DNA from: Acidobacteriaceae bacterium
GTDB taxonomy: Bacteria > Acidobacteriota > Terriglobia > Terriglobales > Acidobacteriaceae
Assembly (NCBI GenBank): GCA_003133425.1
Contig: PKXI01000188.1
Span: 571-13,975, forward strand
DNA length: 13,405 nucleotides
Direction of reading: 5' to 3'
A model generated the notes under the pieces. That model did no database searches. It had not been told where the DNA came from and saw only the letters and a list, made by a program, of their open reading frames with translations. The number at the start of each line of letters is the position of its first letter. The stretch's first letter is position 1. This document shows positions 1-7,335 of this stretch, in pieces. The position numbers were made by a program, and so were the translations under genes.

Positions 1-1
1 G

Positions 2-1675
2 GGGGCACTGCTGCTGCGCCTGCTGTTTGGCCTGGCGTCGGCGGTCAGGCTATGGGTGACAGCCGAGCCGGTGTCAACGCTGCGTGAATCCGATCGGGCA
101 AGCGGCGTGCGCCTGCGTTCGAGCACGCGTGTTGCATCGCCGGTGAACATCGGCTCAGGGATTGTGCTGCCTGCCGGCTACAGCGAGTGGGATGAGGAGA
201 AATTGCGCGTCGTTCTGGCACACGAGCGCTCGCACATTCGTCAAGGCGACTTCTACCTGCAACTTCTCGCCGGACTCTACGCTTCCATTTTCTGGTTCAG
301 TCCACTGGGATGGTGGCTAAAACCCAGATTGTCTGAACTGGGTGAAGCCATCAGCGATCGCGCGGGGCTTGAAGAAGCCGCCAGCCGCTCCTCCTACGCC
401 CAGATCCTGCTTGAATTCGCGGCCCTCCCGCGCCCAACCCTTACAGGAGTTGCCATGGCACGCACCAGTCATCTGGCTCAGCGCATTGAACGGCTGCTCA
501 ACGAATCGAGTTTCCGCCAGGCATTTGCAGCTGGCGGGCGCCGAGCACTGCTCGCCGTTCTGCTTGTTCCAGCCGCGCTCTTCGCCGCCACGGCCCTGGT
601 GCGGGTTGAAGCTGCCGGTACGCCAGTTGTGGTGACCCAGCCCAGCCCGCAAATCTCCGCTGCCGGCCAGTCCACTGCGGAGCAGGTGACCGAGCCCGCC
701 CCCGCGCCGGTCGTTGCGCCGACACCGGAAGCCGCGCCAACGCCGGCACCCACGTCCGACGCCATGCCCGTTCCACCCTCTCCATCCCCTGCTGGCGCCG
801 TCGACTCCGGTCATGCTCCGATGGCGCCAATGCCTCCGAACCCCGCAATCGGATCCGCGCCTCCCACGCCCCCGGCGCTGGCACCGATGGCACCGATGCC
901 CCCCATGCCGCAAATCTCTGTGCGGATTCCACGAGACGCGATTCGCGTCAGAATTGACCCTGCCATTACGGCGGAGATTGCCGCCGCGCGCGCAGAGGTT
1001 GACTCGTTCCGTGGCATGCACTTTTCCTTCAGCGGCGACCCGTACGCCCTGGTCGGCGATCCCGGATCCAAGCCCCGCTTCAACGGCGACTGGGACGGCG
1101 ACCGCTCTGAGGAGATCGAGAAGGCTCGCAAGGTTACGCATGGACACTTCCTCTGGTTCCGCCACGAGGGAAAGTCGTACATCGTCGATGATCCGGCGAT
1201 CGTGTCCGAGGTCGAAGCGATGAACAAGCCAATGGACGAACTCGGCGAGCAGATGCGCTCCCTGGGAAAACAGATGCGCGAACTTGGGGAGCAGCAGCGC
1301 GATCTCGGCAAGCAGGTGCGCGATGTCTCCGTTCCTACTCCCGACCTCTCCAAGCAGATGGCGGAGCTGAATACGGCCGTCGCCAGTCTGCAGGCGAAGC
1401 AGGGAGGAACGATAAGCCAGAAGGACCTGGGCGACCTGCAAAGAGAGATCGGCAGGATTCAGGGAGAGTTAGGGGCGCTGCAGGGCAAGATCGGCGCGCA
1501 ACAAGGCTCGATCGGCGGCGAGATGGGGAAGTATGGCGAGCAGCAGGGCAAGCTCGGCGGCGAGATGGGCAAGCTGGGCGCACAGATGGGCCAGATCGCC
1601 AGGGAGAATGAAAGCAAAGTCAAGAAAATCATCGACGAGTCCCTTAGCAATGGAAAGGCCCACCCAATCGAATAA
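2..1675 (+). CDS. M56 (BlaR1-like) membrane metallopeptidase with Pro-rich linker and heptad-repeat C-terminus; 5' end outside window
   Basis: The frame is open from the left edge, so the true start lies upstream; the GTG at 56 is only the first internal start, and residues below count from it. The upstream part encodes the end of a hydrophobic helix. HERSH at 56-60 is the HExxH zinc site of family M56. A membrane segment follows (about 70-88), then Glu97 and Asp101 in the region where M56 enzymes carry the third zinc ligand, and another membrane helix (about 164-182). In BlaR1/MecR1 the last helix leads to an extracellular penicillin-binding sensor. Here it leads to a Pro/Ala/Met-rich stretch (about 190-285), a roughly 100-residue region I do not recognise, and heptad repeats (396-423 and 458-513). 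By family, it would be a regulated intramembrane-type protease, usually paired with a BlaI/MecI repressor, which would lie outside this window. The family is clear; the signal sensed is unknown. Confidence 0.85.
   Translation, partial: GALLLRLLFGLASAVRLWVTAEPVSTLRESDRASGVRLRSSTRVASPVNIGSGIVLPAGYSEWDEEKLRVVLAHERSHIRQGDFYLQLLAGLYASIFWFSPLGWWLKPRLSELGEAISDRAGLEEAASRSSYAQILLEFAALPRPTLTGVAMARTSHLAQRIERLLNESSFRQAFAAGGRRALLAVLLVPAALFAATALVRVEAAGTPVVVTQPSPQISAAGQSTAEQVTEPAPAPVVAPTPEAAPTPAPTSDAMPVPPSPSPAGAVDSGHAPMAPMPPNPAIGSAPPTPPALAPMAPMPPMPQISVRIPRDAIRVRIDPAITAEIAAARAEVDSFRGMHFSFSGDPYALVGDPGSKPRFNGDWDGDRSEEIEKARKVTHGHFLWFRHEGKSYIVDDPAIVSEVEAMNKPMDELGEQMRSLGKQMRELGEQQRDLGKQVRDVSVPTPDLSKQMAELNTAVASLQAKQGGTISQKDLGDLQREIGRIQGELGALQGKIGAQQGSIGGEMGKYGEQQGKLGGEMGKLGAQMGQIARENESKVKKIIDESLSNGKAHPIE
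1241..1594 (+). repeat. In-frame 21-bp (7-residue) repeats encoding a predicted coiled coil
   Basis: Two blocks of degenerate 21-bp units lie in the M56 gene: four units at 1241-1324 and eight at 1427-1594. Each encodes a heptad of the form (L/I)-G-x-(Q/E/L)-(M/Q)-x-x, such as LGEQMRS, LGKQMRE, IGGEMGK and LGGEMGK. Leu/Ile and Met/Gln are four residues apart, as expected for d and a positions of a coiled coil. Gly follows nearly every Leu/Ile, which is unusual. The repeat at DNA level suggests growth by tandem duplication. Confidence 0.8.
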
Positions 1676-1710
1676 CGCGGAAGGGCATAACAGCTTCAGT
1701 TTGAAATTGG

Positions 1711-1744
1711 AGAGCGAGGCGGCCAATCCGCTTCGCTCTTTTGC
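1711..1744 (+). terminator. Intrinsic terminator after the M56 gene
   Basis: An 11-bp stem pairs 1712-1722 with 1728-1738 (one G-U pair) around a 5-base loop. It is followed directly by a T-rich stretch (1739-1742, then GCTTT). It lies 36 bases beyond the M56 stop codon, the expected place for a rho-independent terminator. Confidence 0.8.
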
Positions 1745-1963
1745 TTTGCCCAGGAGCTGCGAAGCGGTTGCCGCAAGATCGAAGGCGCTTGGCAGCGATG
1801 AGCTTTGACCGATTCATTTGTGCACTTCGAAATTTTCTTTTTCCACAAGAATCTTCTTCGCGATCCTATTTGAGCTTAAACAAATGCACCCTGACTCAAT
1901 GATGATCAGATTTAGCAGGTGTAAGTGAGAAAGACCTGATCCGGCCAATAGGAGGGTACAAGG

Positions 1964-2452
1964 ATGCCCATCGCTGCCGAGTTAGTTACCGCTTCCCAAA
2001 TCTATCGTCGCAATGAAGCGCTGCTTGCCAAGGCTATCGAAGGACTCAACACCGAGCAATGGTCGACCCGCCCCGGTGAATGTTCAAACTCCGCACTCTG
2101 GATTGTGGGACACATGGTCTGGGCCCGCTCAAGAGCGCTCAAACTTCTCGGTACCTCGTGGACAGCACCGTGGCTGCAGCAATTTGAGCGCGGCGCCAAG
2201 CCCACCGAAGCCGTGAAATATCCCCAGGCTGACGAGATTCTTCTTGCATGGGAAGAACTCTCCACCATCTTTCCACTCGCTCTTGAAGCGGCTCACTCCG
2301 AGGCGATGGCTGAGCCTGCGCCGGAGCCATCTCCAAGTTTCGATGGAACTATTGGGGGGATGGTGAGTTTTCTCGCCATGCACGAGACCTACCACGTAGG
2401 CCAGGTAGTGTATGTACGCCGCCTGCTGGGGCACGAGAGAGTGGTGGGCTAG
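1964..2452 (+). CDS. DinB-superfamily (DinB_2-like) putative metal-dependent protein
   Basis: This 162-residue protein has the size and pattern of the DinB/YfiT-like four-helix-bundle superfamily. His50 (in VGHMVW), His140 and His144 (in HETYHVGQ) match the three-histidine metal site of these proteins. Members include damage-inducible DinB-like proteins and thiol (bacillithiol or mycothiol) transferases, but most, probably including this one, have no known substrate. It appears soluble, with no signal peptide or membrane segment. The ATG is well supported by AGGAGGG at 1950-1956, seven bases upstream. The gene stands alone after the M56 terminator and converges on the large lipoprotein gene. 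The family call is good; the function is open. Confidence 0.85.
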   Translation: MPIAAELVTASQIYRRNEALLAKAIEGLNTEQWSTRPGECSNSALWIVGHMVWARSRALKLLGTSWTAPWLQQFERGAKPTEAVKYPQADEILLAWEELSTIFPLALEAAHSEAMAEPAPEPSPSFDGTIGGMVSFLAMHETYHVGQVVYVRRLLGHERVVG

Positions 2453-2475
2453 AAAGATTCCACAAGATCAGGTGG

Positions 2476-2512
2476 CCGGGCGCTTGCGAAACCATTTGGT
2501 TGCAAGGGCCGG
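2476..2512. terminator. Possible bidirectional hairpin between convergent genes
   Basis: The 75-base gap between the DinB-like gene and the lipoprotein gene contains an interrupted hairpin. CTTGC and AACC pair with GGTT and GCAAG around an ATTT loop, and CCGG arms lie outside. The position suits a shared terminator, but neither side has a clear T-tract. Confidence 0.3.
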
Positions 2513-2527
2513 AAGCTCTGTGCGCAC

Positions 2528-4846
2528 TTAGTAGAGCTTCAAACTCTGCGGAGCGTTCAGATCGAGGAGATTGAGGCGGCCCGGCCGCTCTGCCATCGGA
2601 TGCGGCATGCAGTGGCTCCTGGACTGAAGGGGCGCGGCGTACGAGCGCGTCACATGCAAGCGGTCCATCACCACGTAGCGTGTGCGCATGCCGTCAATGG
2701 TTGTGGGCAATTGCGCGGGAACTTTCCTGCGATCGACATAGATGACCAGCGCCGCTTCTTTCGGATTGTCGAGGCTCTGGCCCACGCCCACGCCGAAGAA
2801 CGCGGGATTCTGCTGCATGAGGCTTTGGGCAATCTGCTGTTTGGTCACCACGGCCTGGCTCATCACAGGGCCCGCTAATGCGGGAACGGCGGTGGTATCG
2901 AACGCAGTTTGGGGTGCAGAGCCAAAGGCCACAGCCCGCGCCGTCGTTGGAATCAGAATGGTGCGCACGCCGTCCACAGTGGCCGGCGCGGTAACGTTCA
3001 TGCTCTCGTCCACATAGAGAATGACCGCGCTCTCGCCGGGGGCATCGCTGCTCTTGCCGGTTGCGACACCAAGAATTCCATTTGCCGGGTTGACCAGCAT
3101 CCGCGCCTGTCCCAGCCCTTGCTGGGCCCGCACAGTCTCAGCGTCGGTGAGCGCATGCGCCTGCGCCGACTTGACCGTGCTGTTGCCGTAGTTGAGGCAA
3201 CTTACGGTGTGGTCGGTTGTGCCCACAAATGTATAGGCGGTGCCTTGCTGCGAGCCCAACTCGCTCAGCACTTCAGAAACGGGGTTCGCCACTCCCTCGC
3301 TCACGCCGGACTGGTTTGCTCCGCCCGCAAAGAAGAGTCCCACCGGCTCAGCGTTGGTAGTGTCAACAACCAGCGACCCGGAGTCGCCCGCATCGCTGAA
3401 CTGGTTGCCGCTAATGCCGATCTGATTGGTAAAGACCTTGGTCAGGTAGGGCTTGGTCTCCGCGCAGTCGGTGAAGTAATCCACGCTCACGGTCAGGCTG
3501 AGTGCTGAGACGGCGGCGCAGGTGAGTCCCGTGGTCCTGCCGCTCTTGGCCACGATCATATTGAGAGACGGGTTCTCGCCCTTGCCTGCCGTTGATGAGA
3601 TGCCCGGAGGGGCGGCTGCCAGGGTGCCGTTGGATTGTAGAGCTCCCAATTCCAAAATGTTGCCGGTCGGGCTCACAGCATTGGCGTTCACCGCCGCAAT
3701 CGCCGCATCTGCGTTGGTCAAATTCGATTTCAGCGAAAGGAATCCGGTCAGCGTACCGACCGGTGTCTCAGTGCCGCCTTGCGTGTTAGGCGTGCAGTTG
3801 TCGTCGATCAGTCCCGGCTGGACAATGGTCTCGCTCAGGCTGGCTTGATCGCTGCGCGCGAGGACGTGATTGTTACTGAGCAGGAATTGCGTTCCACTGC
3901 TGTTCTGAATCAGCGAGCCCAGTGTGCCGCCGCAGCAGTCGACAATCTGGTTGCCGGAGATGTCGTAGTCGTTGTTGTTGCCGCCCGAGCTGCCCAGGGA
4001 AGCCGGCGACGCCAGCTTCGTCTCGTGAGTGGAGGGATCGCTGGTTACGCCGGCCGTGTTGAGCAGAACTTCGCTTGTCGTCCGCGAAGTGGAACTGCCT
4101 ACCGTGGCGACAATCCACGTGGGAATGGTGGCGGAGATAGTTGCCGGCGCGGTGAAGGTGACCGTGCAGTTCGTGAAGGTCGAAGTGCTGCGCGTGCAGT
4201 TGGTAGTACCCAGCGAACCCTGACCGCCGCTGGAGCCGCTCGCCGTGCTCGACAGCGCATAGGTGATGCCCAAGTGGCCGCCCGCTTCGGCCAGGTAGCC
4301 GGTAATCTTCAAGGTGGCGTTCGTGCCGAGTGCCGCGTTCTCCGGGGTCAACGGCTGCAGGAAGCCCGGCGTCAATGTGAGCACCGCTGTCGCCGTGGTG
4401 CTGGTGTTCATGGTGGCCGTGACAATCACCGAGACGCTGTCTGCGGTGAGGTAGCTTGGCGGCGTATATTGCCCGCTTGCGGTGATGGTGCCTGCTCCGC
4501 TGTTCGCGTCCCCACCACTGACCTTCCAGGTGACGGTAGCGGCGCCGCCACTGGCAAGCTTTGCCGTAAACTGCTCGACTGATGCGCCTGATGAGTTGGC
4601 AGCATTGCAGCCGGTGCAATTGGTGTCGATTGACGCAGTACCAGGAGTGATGGAGAAGGTTCCGTTCGACGGGTTGGCGGCCACGGTTCCGCCTCCGCAT
4701 CCCGCCAGCAAACAGAGCGCCGGAATCATTGCGAAGGCCAGCCCCCGGCCAATCGCTGCCCACTGGCGGGCAACCCGCAGCTTTGCGCGCTCGCTGTTCA
4801 ATGCGCGCTGCCGCCGGCCCGTCGCGTAGTGTGGAATTTCGAGCAA
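2528..4846 (-). CDS. Secreted lipoprotein with Ig-like domains, chymotrypsin-fold serine protease domain and duplicated C-terminal module
   Basis: A 772-residue protein. A positively charged N-terminus and hydrophobic segment end in a lipobox (LLAGC, Cys50), so it should be a lipid-anchored envelope or surface protein. Residues about 65-160 and 160-265 look like bacterial Ig-like domains (ITASGQYTPP, repeated TVTAT-like strands). Residues about 280-545 resemble a trypsin-like protease: His327 in SNNHVLA, Asp380 in NADAAIAAV and Ser489 in DAGDSGS form a plausible triad, with KSGRTTG at 434-440. The C-terminus carries two copies of one module (about 587-632 and 681-727), each with G-(I/V)-G-V, a (V/I)-(I/L)-YVD strand and a (T/L)-P-x-T-(V/I)-DG-(V/M)-RT turn. 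The start is a TTG with AGGAAGG about 10 bases upstream; an in-frame TAA lies just beyond. A later TTG at 4801 would give a more usual signal-peptide length but lacks a ribosome site. Substrate unknown. Confidence 0.8.
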   Translation of the reverse strand: MLEIPHYATGRRQRALNSERAKLRVARQWAAIGRGLAFAMIPALCLLAGCGGGTVAANPSNGTFSITPGTASIDTNCTGCNAANSSGASVEQFTAKLASGGAATVTWKVSGGDANSGAGTITASGQYTPPSYLTADSVSVIVTATMNTSTTATAVLTLTPGFLQPLTPENAALGTNATLKITGYLAEAGGHLGITYALSSTASGSSGGQGSLGTTNCTRSTSTFTNCTVTFTAPATISATIPTWIVATVGSSTSRTTSEVLLNTAGVTSDPSTHETKLASPASLGSSGGNNNDYDISGNQIVDCCGGTLGSLIQNSSGTQFLLSNNHVLARSDQASLSETIVQPGLIDDNCTPNTQGGTETPVGTLTGFLSLKSNLTNADAAIAAVNANAVSPTGNILELGALQSNGTLAAAPPGISSTAGKGENPSLNMIVAKSGRTTGLTCAAVSALSLTVSVDYFTDCAETKPYLTKVFTNQIGISGNQFSDAGDSGSLVVDTTNAEPVGLFFAGGANQSGVSEGVANPVSEVLSELGSQQGTAYTFVGTTDHTVSCLNYGNSTVKSAQAHALTDAETVRAQQGLGQARMLVNPANGILGVATGKSSDAPGESAVILYVDESMNVTAPATVDGVRTILIPTTARAVAFGSAPQTAFDTTAVPALAGPVMSQAVVTKQQIAQSLMQQNPAFFGVGVGQSLDNPKEAALVIYVDRRKVPAQLPTTIDGMRTRYVVMDRLHVTRSYAAPLQSRSHCMPHPMAERPGRLNLLDLNAPQSLKLY

Positions 4847-5109
4847 ACTCCCGGCGCCTTCCTTTTAGCTGTTTTCGTCTCGCGCTGCTTTTACGCCCGC
4901 TACTATCTAATGTTAGACCCATGCTACCCCGCAAATGTTGCTTCCGGAACCAAATAAAGGGGTTACGAAAGAGGCAGGGGCCCCTTGCCGGCGTTGTGTT
5001 TGAAGAATCGCCACGCAGCGACGAATGGTTGGTCCCCGTCAGCGGGTCGCGTTGAACAATCATTGACGCTCAGGTGGAGCGATGAGGAAGAGCGAGTATT
5101 ACCTCTAAA

Positions 5110-5138
5110 TTAACGCACCGGGTCTACGGCATTAAACT
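5110..5138 (+). promoter_or_regulatory. Candidate sigma70-type promoter of the aldo/keto reductase gene
   Basis: TTAACG at 5110-5115 and TAAACT at 5133-5138 are separated by exactly 17 bases. Transcription would begin near 5145, just ahead of the AGGAG at 5146-5150, giving an unusually short leader. The match is moderate (4 of 6 in each box). Confidence 0.3.
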
Positions 5139-5145
5139 TGTTTTC

Positions 5146-5150
5146 AGGAG
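5146..5150 (+). promoter_or_regulatory. Ribosome binding site that fixes the GTG start of the aldo/keto reductase
   Basis: AGGAG lies five bases before the GTG at 5156. A TTG at 5138 is in the same frame but lies upstream of this site and has no site of its own, so the GTG is preferred. With it the protein begins MDYINLGNTGL, as E. coli YajO does (MQYNPLGKTDL). Confidence 0.7.
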
Positions 5151-5155
5151 CACAT

Positions 5156-6157
5156 GTGGATTACATCAATCTTGGCAACACTGGATTAAAAGTCTCACGC
5201 ATTTGTCTTGGCTGCATGACCTACGGTTCTCCGGCCACCGGCAAACTGCTGCCGGGCCGCCAACCATGGGCACTCAACGAAGCCGATAGCGAACCTTTCT
5301 TCCGCCAGGCTCTCGACCTTGGCATCAGTTTCTGGGATACGGCCAATGTCTACTCCGGCGGCGACAGTGAAGTTGTCATCGGACGCTTCCTGAAACAGAA
5401 CAACATCCGCCGCGAGTCCGTCGTCCTGGCTACCAAGGTCTGCAGCGCCATGCGCGATGAGCCAAACGGCCGCGGCCTCTCGCGTAAAGCCATCCTCTTT
5501 GAATTGGATCAGAGCTTGCAGCGCCTTCAGACCGACTACATCGACCTTTACCAGACGCATCGCTGGGACTACGAAACTCCCATCGAAGAAACCCTCGAAG
5601 CTCTCCACGATGCGGTCAAAGCCGGCAAGGTCCGCTACATCGGCGCTTCATCGATGTACGCATGGCAATTCGCCAAGACTCTCTATCTCTCGCGGCTCAA
5701 CGGATGGACGCGGTTCGTCTCGATGCAGAACCACTACAACCTTCTCTATCGCGAAGAGGAGCGCGAAATGATGGGGCTGTGCAGGTCTGAAGGCATCGCT
5801 GTCATTCCGTGGAGCCCGCTGGCGCGCGGCCGTCTCACACGTCCCTGGCAAAGCGCGACAACCAAGCGCGTTGAATCCGATGTCTTCGGCAACGCAATGT
5901 ACTCCAAGACCGAAGAAGCCGACCGCAAAGTCGTCGACTCGCTTGGCAATCTCGCCGAGCAGCGCGGAATTCCGCGTGCGCAGCTAGCCCTTTCCTGGCT
6001 TCTCTCCAGACCCGGAGTCACCTCTCCGATCGTCGGCGCCAGCAAGCCGCATCATCTTGAGGACGCGGTCGCTGCGCTGACTATCAAGTTGTCGCCGGAA
6101 GAGGTCGCCACGCTCGAGGCTCCCTACAATCCACACCCTGTGCTTGGCTACAGCTGA
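5156..6157 (+). CDS. yajO: YajO-like aldo/keto reductase
   Basis: This 333-residue cytoplasmic NADPH-dependent oxidoreductase has the full aldo/keto reductase tetrad: Asp61 and Tyr66 in DTANVYSGG, Lys94 in LATKV, and His135 in YQTHRWD. It resembles E. coli YajO closely along its whole length as I recall that sequence: shared stretches include GLKVSR-CLGCMT, HRWDYxTPIEETLEAL, YIGASSM, HYNLxYREEEREM, IPWSPLARGRLTRPW and the C-terminal PYxPHPVxG. YajO reduces aldehydes in vitro and has been linked to formation of 1-deoxyxylulose 5-phosphate from ribulose 5-phosphate. That role cannot be read from the sequence here. The gene appears monocistronic, convergent with the alcohol dehydrogenase-like gene. 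The family call is near certain; physiological substrate is not. Confidence 0.92.
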   Translation: MDYINLGNTGLKVSRICLGCMTYGSPATGKLLPGRQPWALNEADSEPFFRQALDLGISFWDTANVYSGGDSEVVIGRFLKQNNIRRESVVLATKVCSAMRDEPNGRGLSRKAILFELDQSLQRLQTDYIDLYQTHRWDYETPIEETLEALHDAVKAGKVRYIGASSMYAWQFAKTLYLSRLNGWTRFVSMQNHYNLLYREEEREMMGLCRSEGIAVIPWSPLARGRLTRPWQSATTKRVESDVFGNAMYSKTEEADRKVVDSLGNLAEQRGIPRAQLALSWLLSRPGVTSPIVGASKPHHLEDAVAALTIKLSPEEVATLEAPYNPHPVLGYS

Positions 6158-6169
6158 CAGGGTTTGTTA

Positions 6170-6199
6170 CGAGGTGCTGCTGTCTACGGTGGCACCTCG
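6170..6199. terminator. Possible bidirectional hairpin between convergent reductase genes
   Basis: A perfect 8-bp inverted repeat (CGAGGTGC and GCACCTCG, 14-base loop) lies in the 93-base gap between the two convergent genes. There is no T-tract on either side, so terminator function is inferred from position only. Confidence 0.35.
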
Positions 6200-6250
6200 C
6201 CGTTGGATTGAGCGGAGATTGACGGGCTTCGAACAGTGGCTGAAGCCTCC

Positions 6251-7255
6251 TCAGGCTACCGTGAGCACGAGCTTCCCAAAGTGGCTTGCTTCTTCCATCC
6301 GGTGCAGAACCTCGCGCGCCTTGGTCCAGGGAAATTCCTCACCGACCGGCCTCAGTTGCGCCAGCGAGATCGCCTTGTTCATCTCAACAAAGTCGCGGCG
6401 CGAGCCTACGTAGATTCCGTGAATGCGCGCCATTTTGTGCAGGATCTTTGAGATAGAAAATGGCTCGGCAACTTCTGTAAGCACTCCCACTTGTGCCACC
6501 GTCCCCCCGATTCGAACCGCCTTCAGCGAGCGCGGAAGCGTTCCCACTCCGCCTACTTCGACCACCAGGTCAACGCCTTCGCCGCCGGTCTGGTCGGACA
6601 CCCAGCGCTCCCATTCGGGGTGGTCGCGGTAGTTCAGCCCAACATCCAGCCCCATTCCGATGGCTCGCTGCAGCTTCTCGTAACTGCTGGAGATGCCCAA
6701 CACACGCAAGCCCATGATTCGCGCGAACTGAAGCGCAAAGATCGACACGCCACCGGTGCCCTGGATGAGCACCGTGCCGCCTGGCTTCAGATTCCCGGCG
6801 GCTAGGGCATTCCACGCGGTCACGGCTGCGCAGGGCAGCGTCGCCGCCTCCTGGAAGCTCAGATGTTCCGGAATTGGCACCAGACCTGTCTCCTTCAGAA
6901 CCACGTTCTCGGCGAGCATTCCGTCGATGTCGCCGCCCAGCGCGCCTTTGGCTCGCGGCGGCGTGAGGGGCCCGTCAAGCCAGTTCTGCATGAAGATTCC
7001 CGCCACGCGGTCGCCGGGCTTCCATGCAGTTACACCTTCACCGACGGCCACCACTTCACCCGCTCCGTCAGAGCAAGGAACGCGCGGCAGCCTCAATTTG
7101 GGGTTGTATCTTCCCGTGACCATGAGCAGATCGCGATAATTAAAGGAAATCGCACGAACTGCGATGAGCACTTCACCGGGGCCGGGAACAGGGGTAGGCC
7201 TATCCACAAACTCCAAAGAATCAATGCCAAAGGAAGAAATCTGCCAGGCTCGCAT
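6251..7255 (-). CDS. Medium-chain alcohol dehydrogenase/quinone reductase-like NAD(P)-dependent oxidoreductase
   Basis: This 334-residue protein has the two-domain medium-chain dehydrogenase layout. An N-terminal GroES-like domain contains PGPGEVL (24-30), SFNYRDLL (37-44) and SDGAGEVVAVGEGV (62-75). The Rossmann domain begins around QGTGGVS (165-171). The His-Glu of the GHE motif that helps bind catalytic zinc is replaced by Ser-Asp, and the four-Cys structural zinc lobe is missing, so it is probably a zinc-independent member (MDR7/quinone-oxidoreductase-like). It would reduce or oxidise an alcohol, aldehyde or enone with NAD(P)H; the substrate is unknown. The ATG at 7255 is chosen over an in-frame TTG at 7270 because a GGAGG at 7264-7268 overlaps that TTG and is spaced eight bases from the ATG. 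The first residues, MRAWQISSFG, suit the family. Confidence 0.88.
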   Translation of the reverse strand: MRAWQISSFGIDSLEFVDRPTPVPGPGEVLIAVRAISFNYRDLLMVTGRYNPKLRLPRVPCSDGAGEVVAVGEGVTAWKPGDRVAGIFMQNWLDGPLTPPRAKGALGGDIDGMLAENVVLKETGLVPIPEHLSFQEAATLPCAAVTAWNALAAGNLKPGGTVLIQGTGGVSIFALQFARIMGLRVLGISSSYEKLQRAIGMGLDVGLNYRDHPEWERWVSDQTGGEGVDLVVEVGGVGTLPRSLKAVRIGGTVAQVGVLTEVAEPFSISKILHKMARIHGIYVGSRRDFVEMNKAISLAQLRPVGEEFPWTKAREVLHRMEEASHFGKLVLTVA

Positions 7256-7263
7256 GCGACAAT

Positions 7264-7268
7264 CCTCC
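7264..7268 (-). promoter_or_regulatory. Ribosome binding site fixing the start of the MDR-family dehydrogenase
   Basis: GGAGG on the minus strand, eight bases before the ATG at 7255. It overlaps the alternative TTG at 7270, which therefore is unlikely to be used. Confidence 0.7.
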
Positions 7269-7323
7269 AACTTATTCCGTGCGGCGATCTTCAGCCAGCG
7301 GGACGCAACGCAAAAAACACTCG

Positions 7324-7329
7324 TAGAAT
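7324..7329 (+). promoter_or_regulatory. Candidate -10 box for a possibly leaderless small gene
   Basis: TAGAAT (5 of 6 to TATAAT) ends seven bases before the ATG at 7336, so transcription would begin at or near the A of the start codon. A weak -35 (GGGACG, 7300-7305) lies 18 bases upstream. No good Shine-Dalgarno sequence precedes this ATG, which fits a leaderless message. Confidence 0.35.
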
Positions 7330-7335
7330 GAAGAT

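Larger units (their letters stand above)
4847..5155. other. Divergent intergenic region with an imperfect palindrome
   Basis: These 309 bases separate two divergently transcribed genes and should hold both promoters. The sequence shows a 17-base near-palindrome at 4973-4989 (GGCA...TGCC arms around GGGGCCCC), a shorter one at 4908-4919, and a candidate promoter for the aldo/keto reductase at 5110-5138. I see no convincing promoter for the leftward gene and no RNA gene. Confidence 0.5.

Noticed and set aside
317..1441. Long minus-strand open frame opposite the M56 gene
   Set aside because: It is the antisense of a well-supported membrane peptidase. Its Arg/His/Gly-rich translation has no domain, as expected of a shadow frame in GC-rich DNA.
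3779..4582. 267-codon plus-strand frame opposite the lipoprotein
   Set aside because: Arg/Gly/Ala-rich shadow of the Ig-like and protease coding region.
3873..5063. 396-codon minus-strand frame overlapping the lipoprotein gene
   Set aside because: It overlaps the start and Ig-like part of the lipoprotein in another frame and translates to Arg-rich low-quality sequence. The lipoprotein frame has a lipobox and a protease domain.
5082..5108. Eight-codon frame MRKSEYYL ahead of the aldo/keto reductase, as a possible leader peptide
   Set aside because: It lacks runs of one amino acid and paired hairpins typical of attenuators, and the candidate promoter begins after it.
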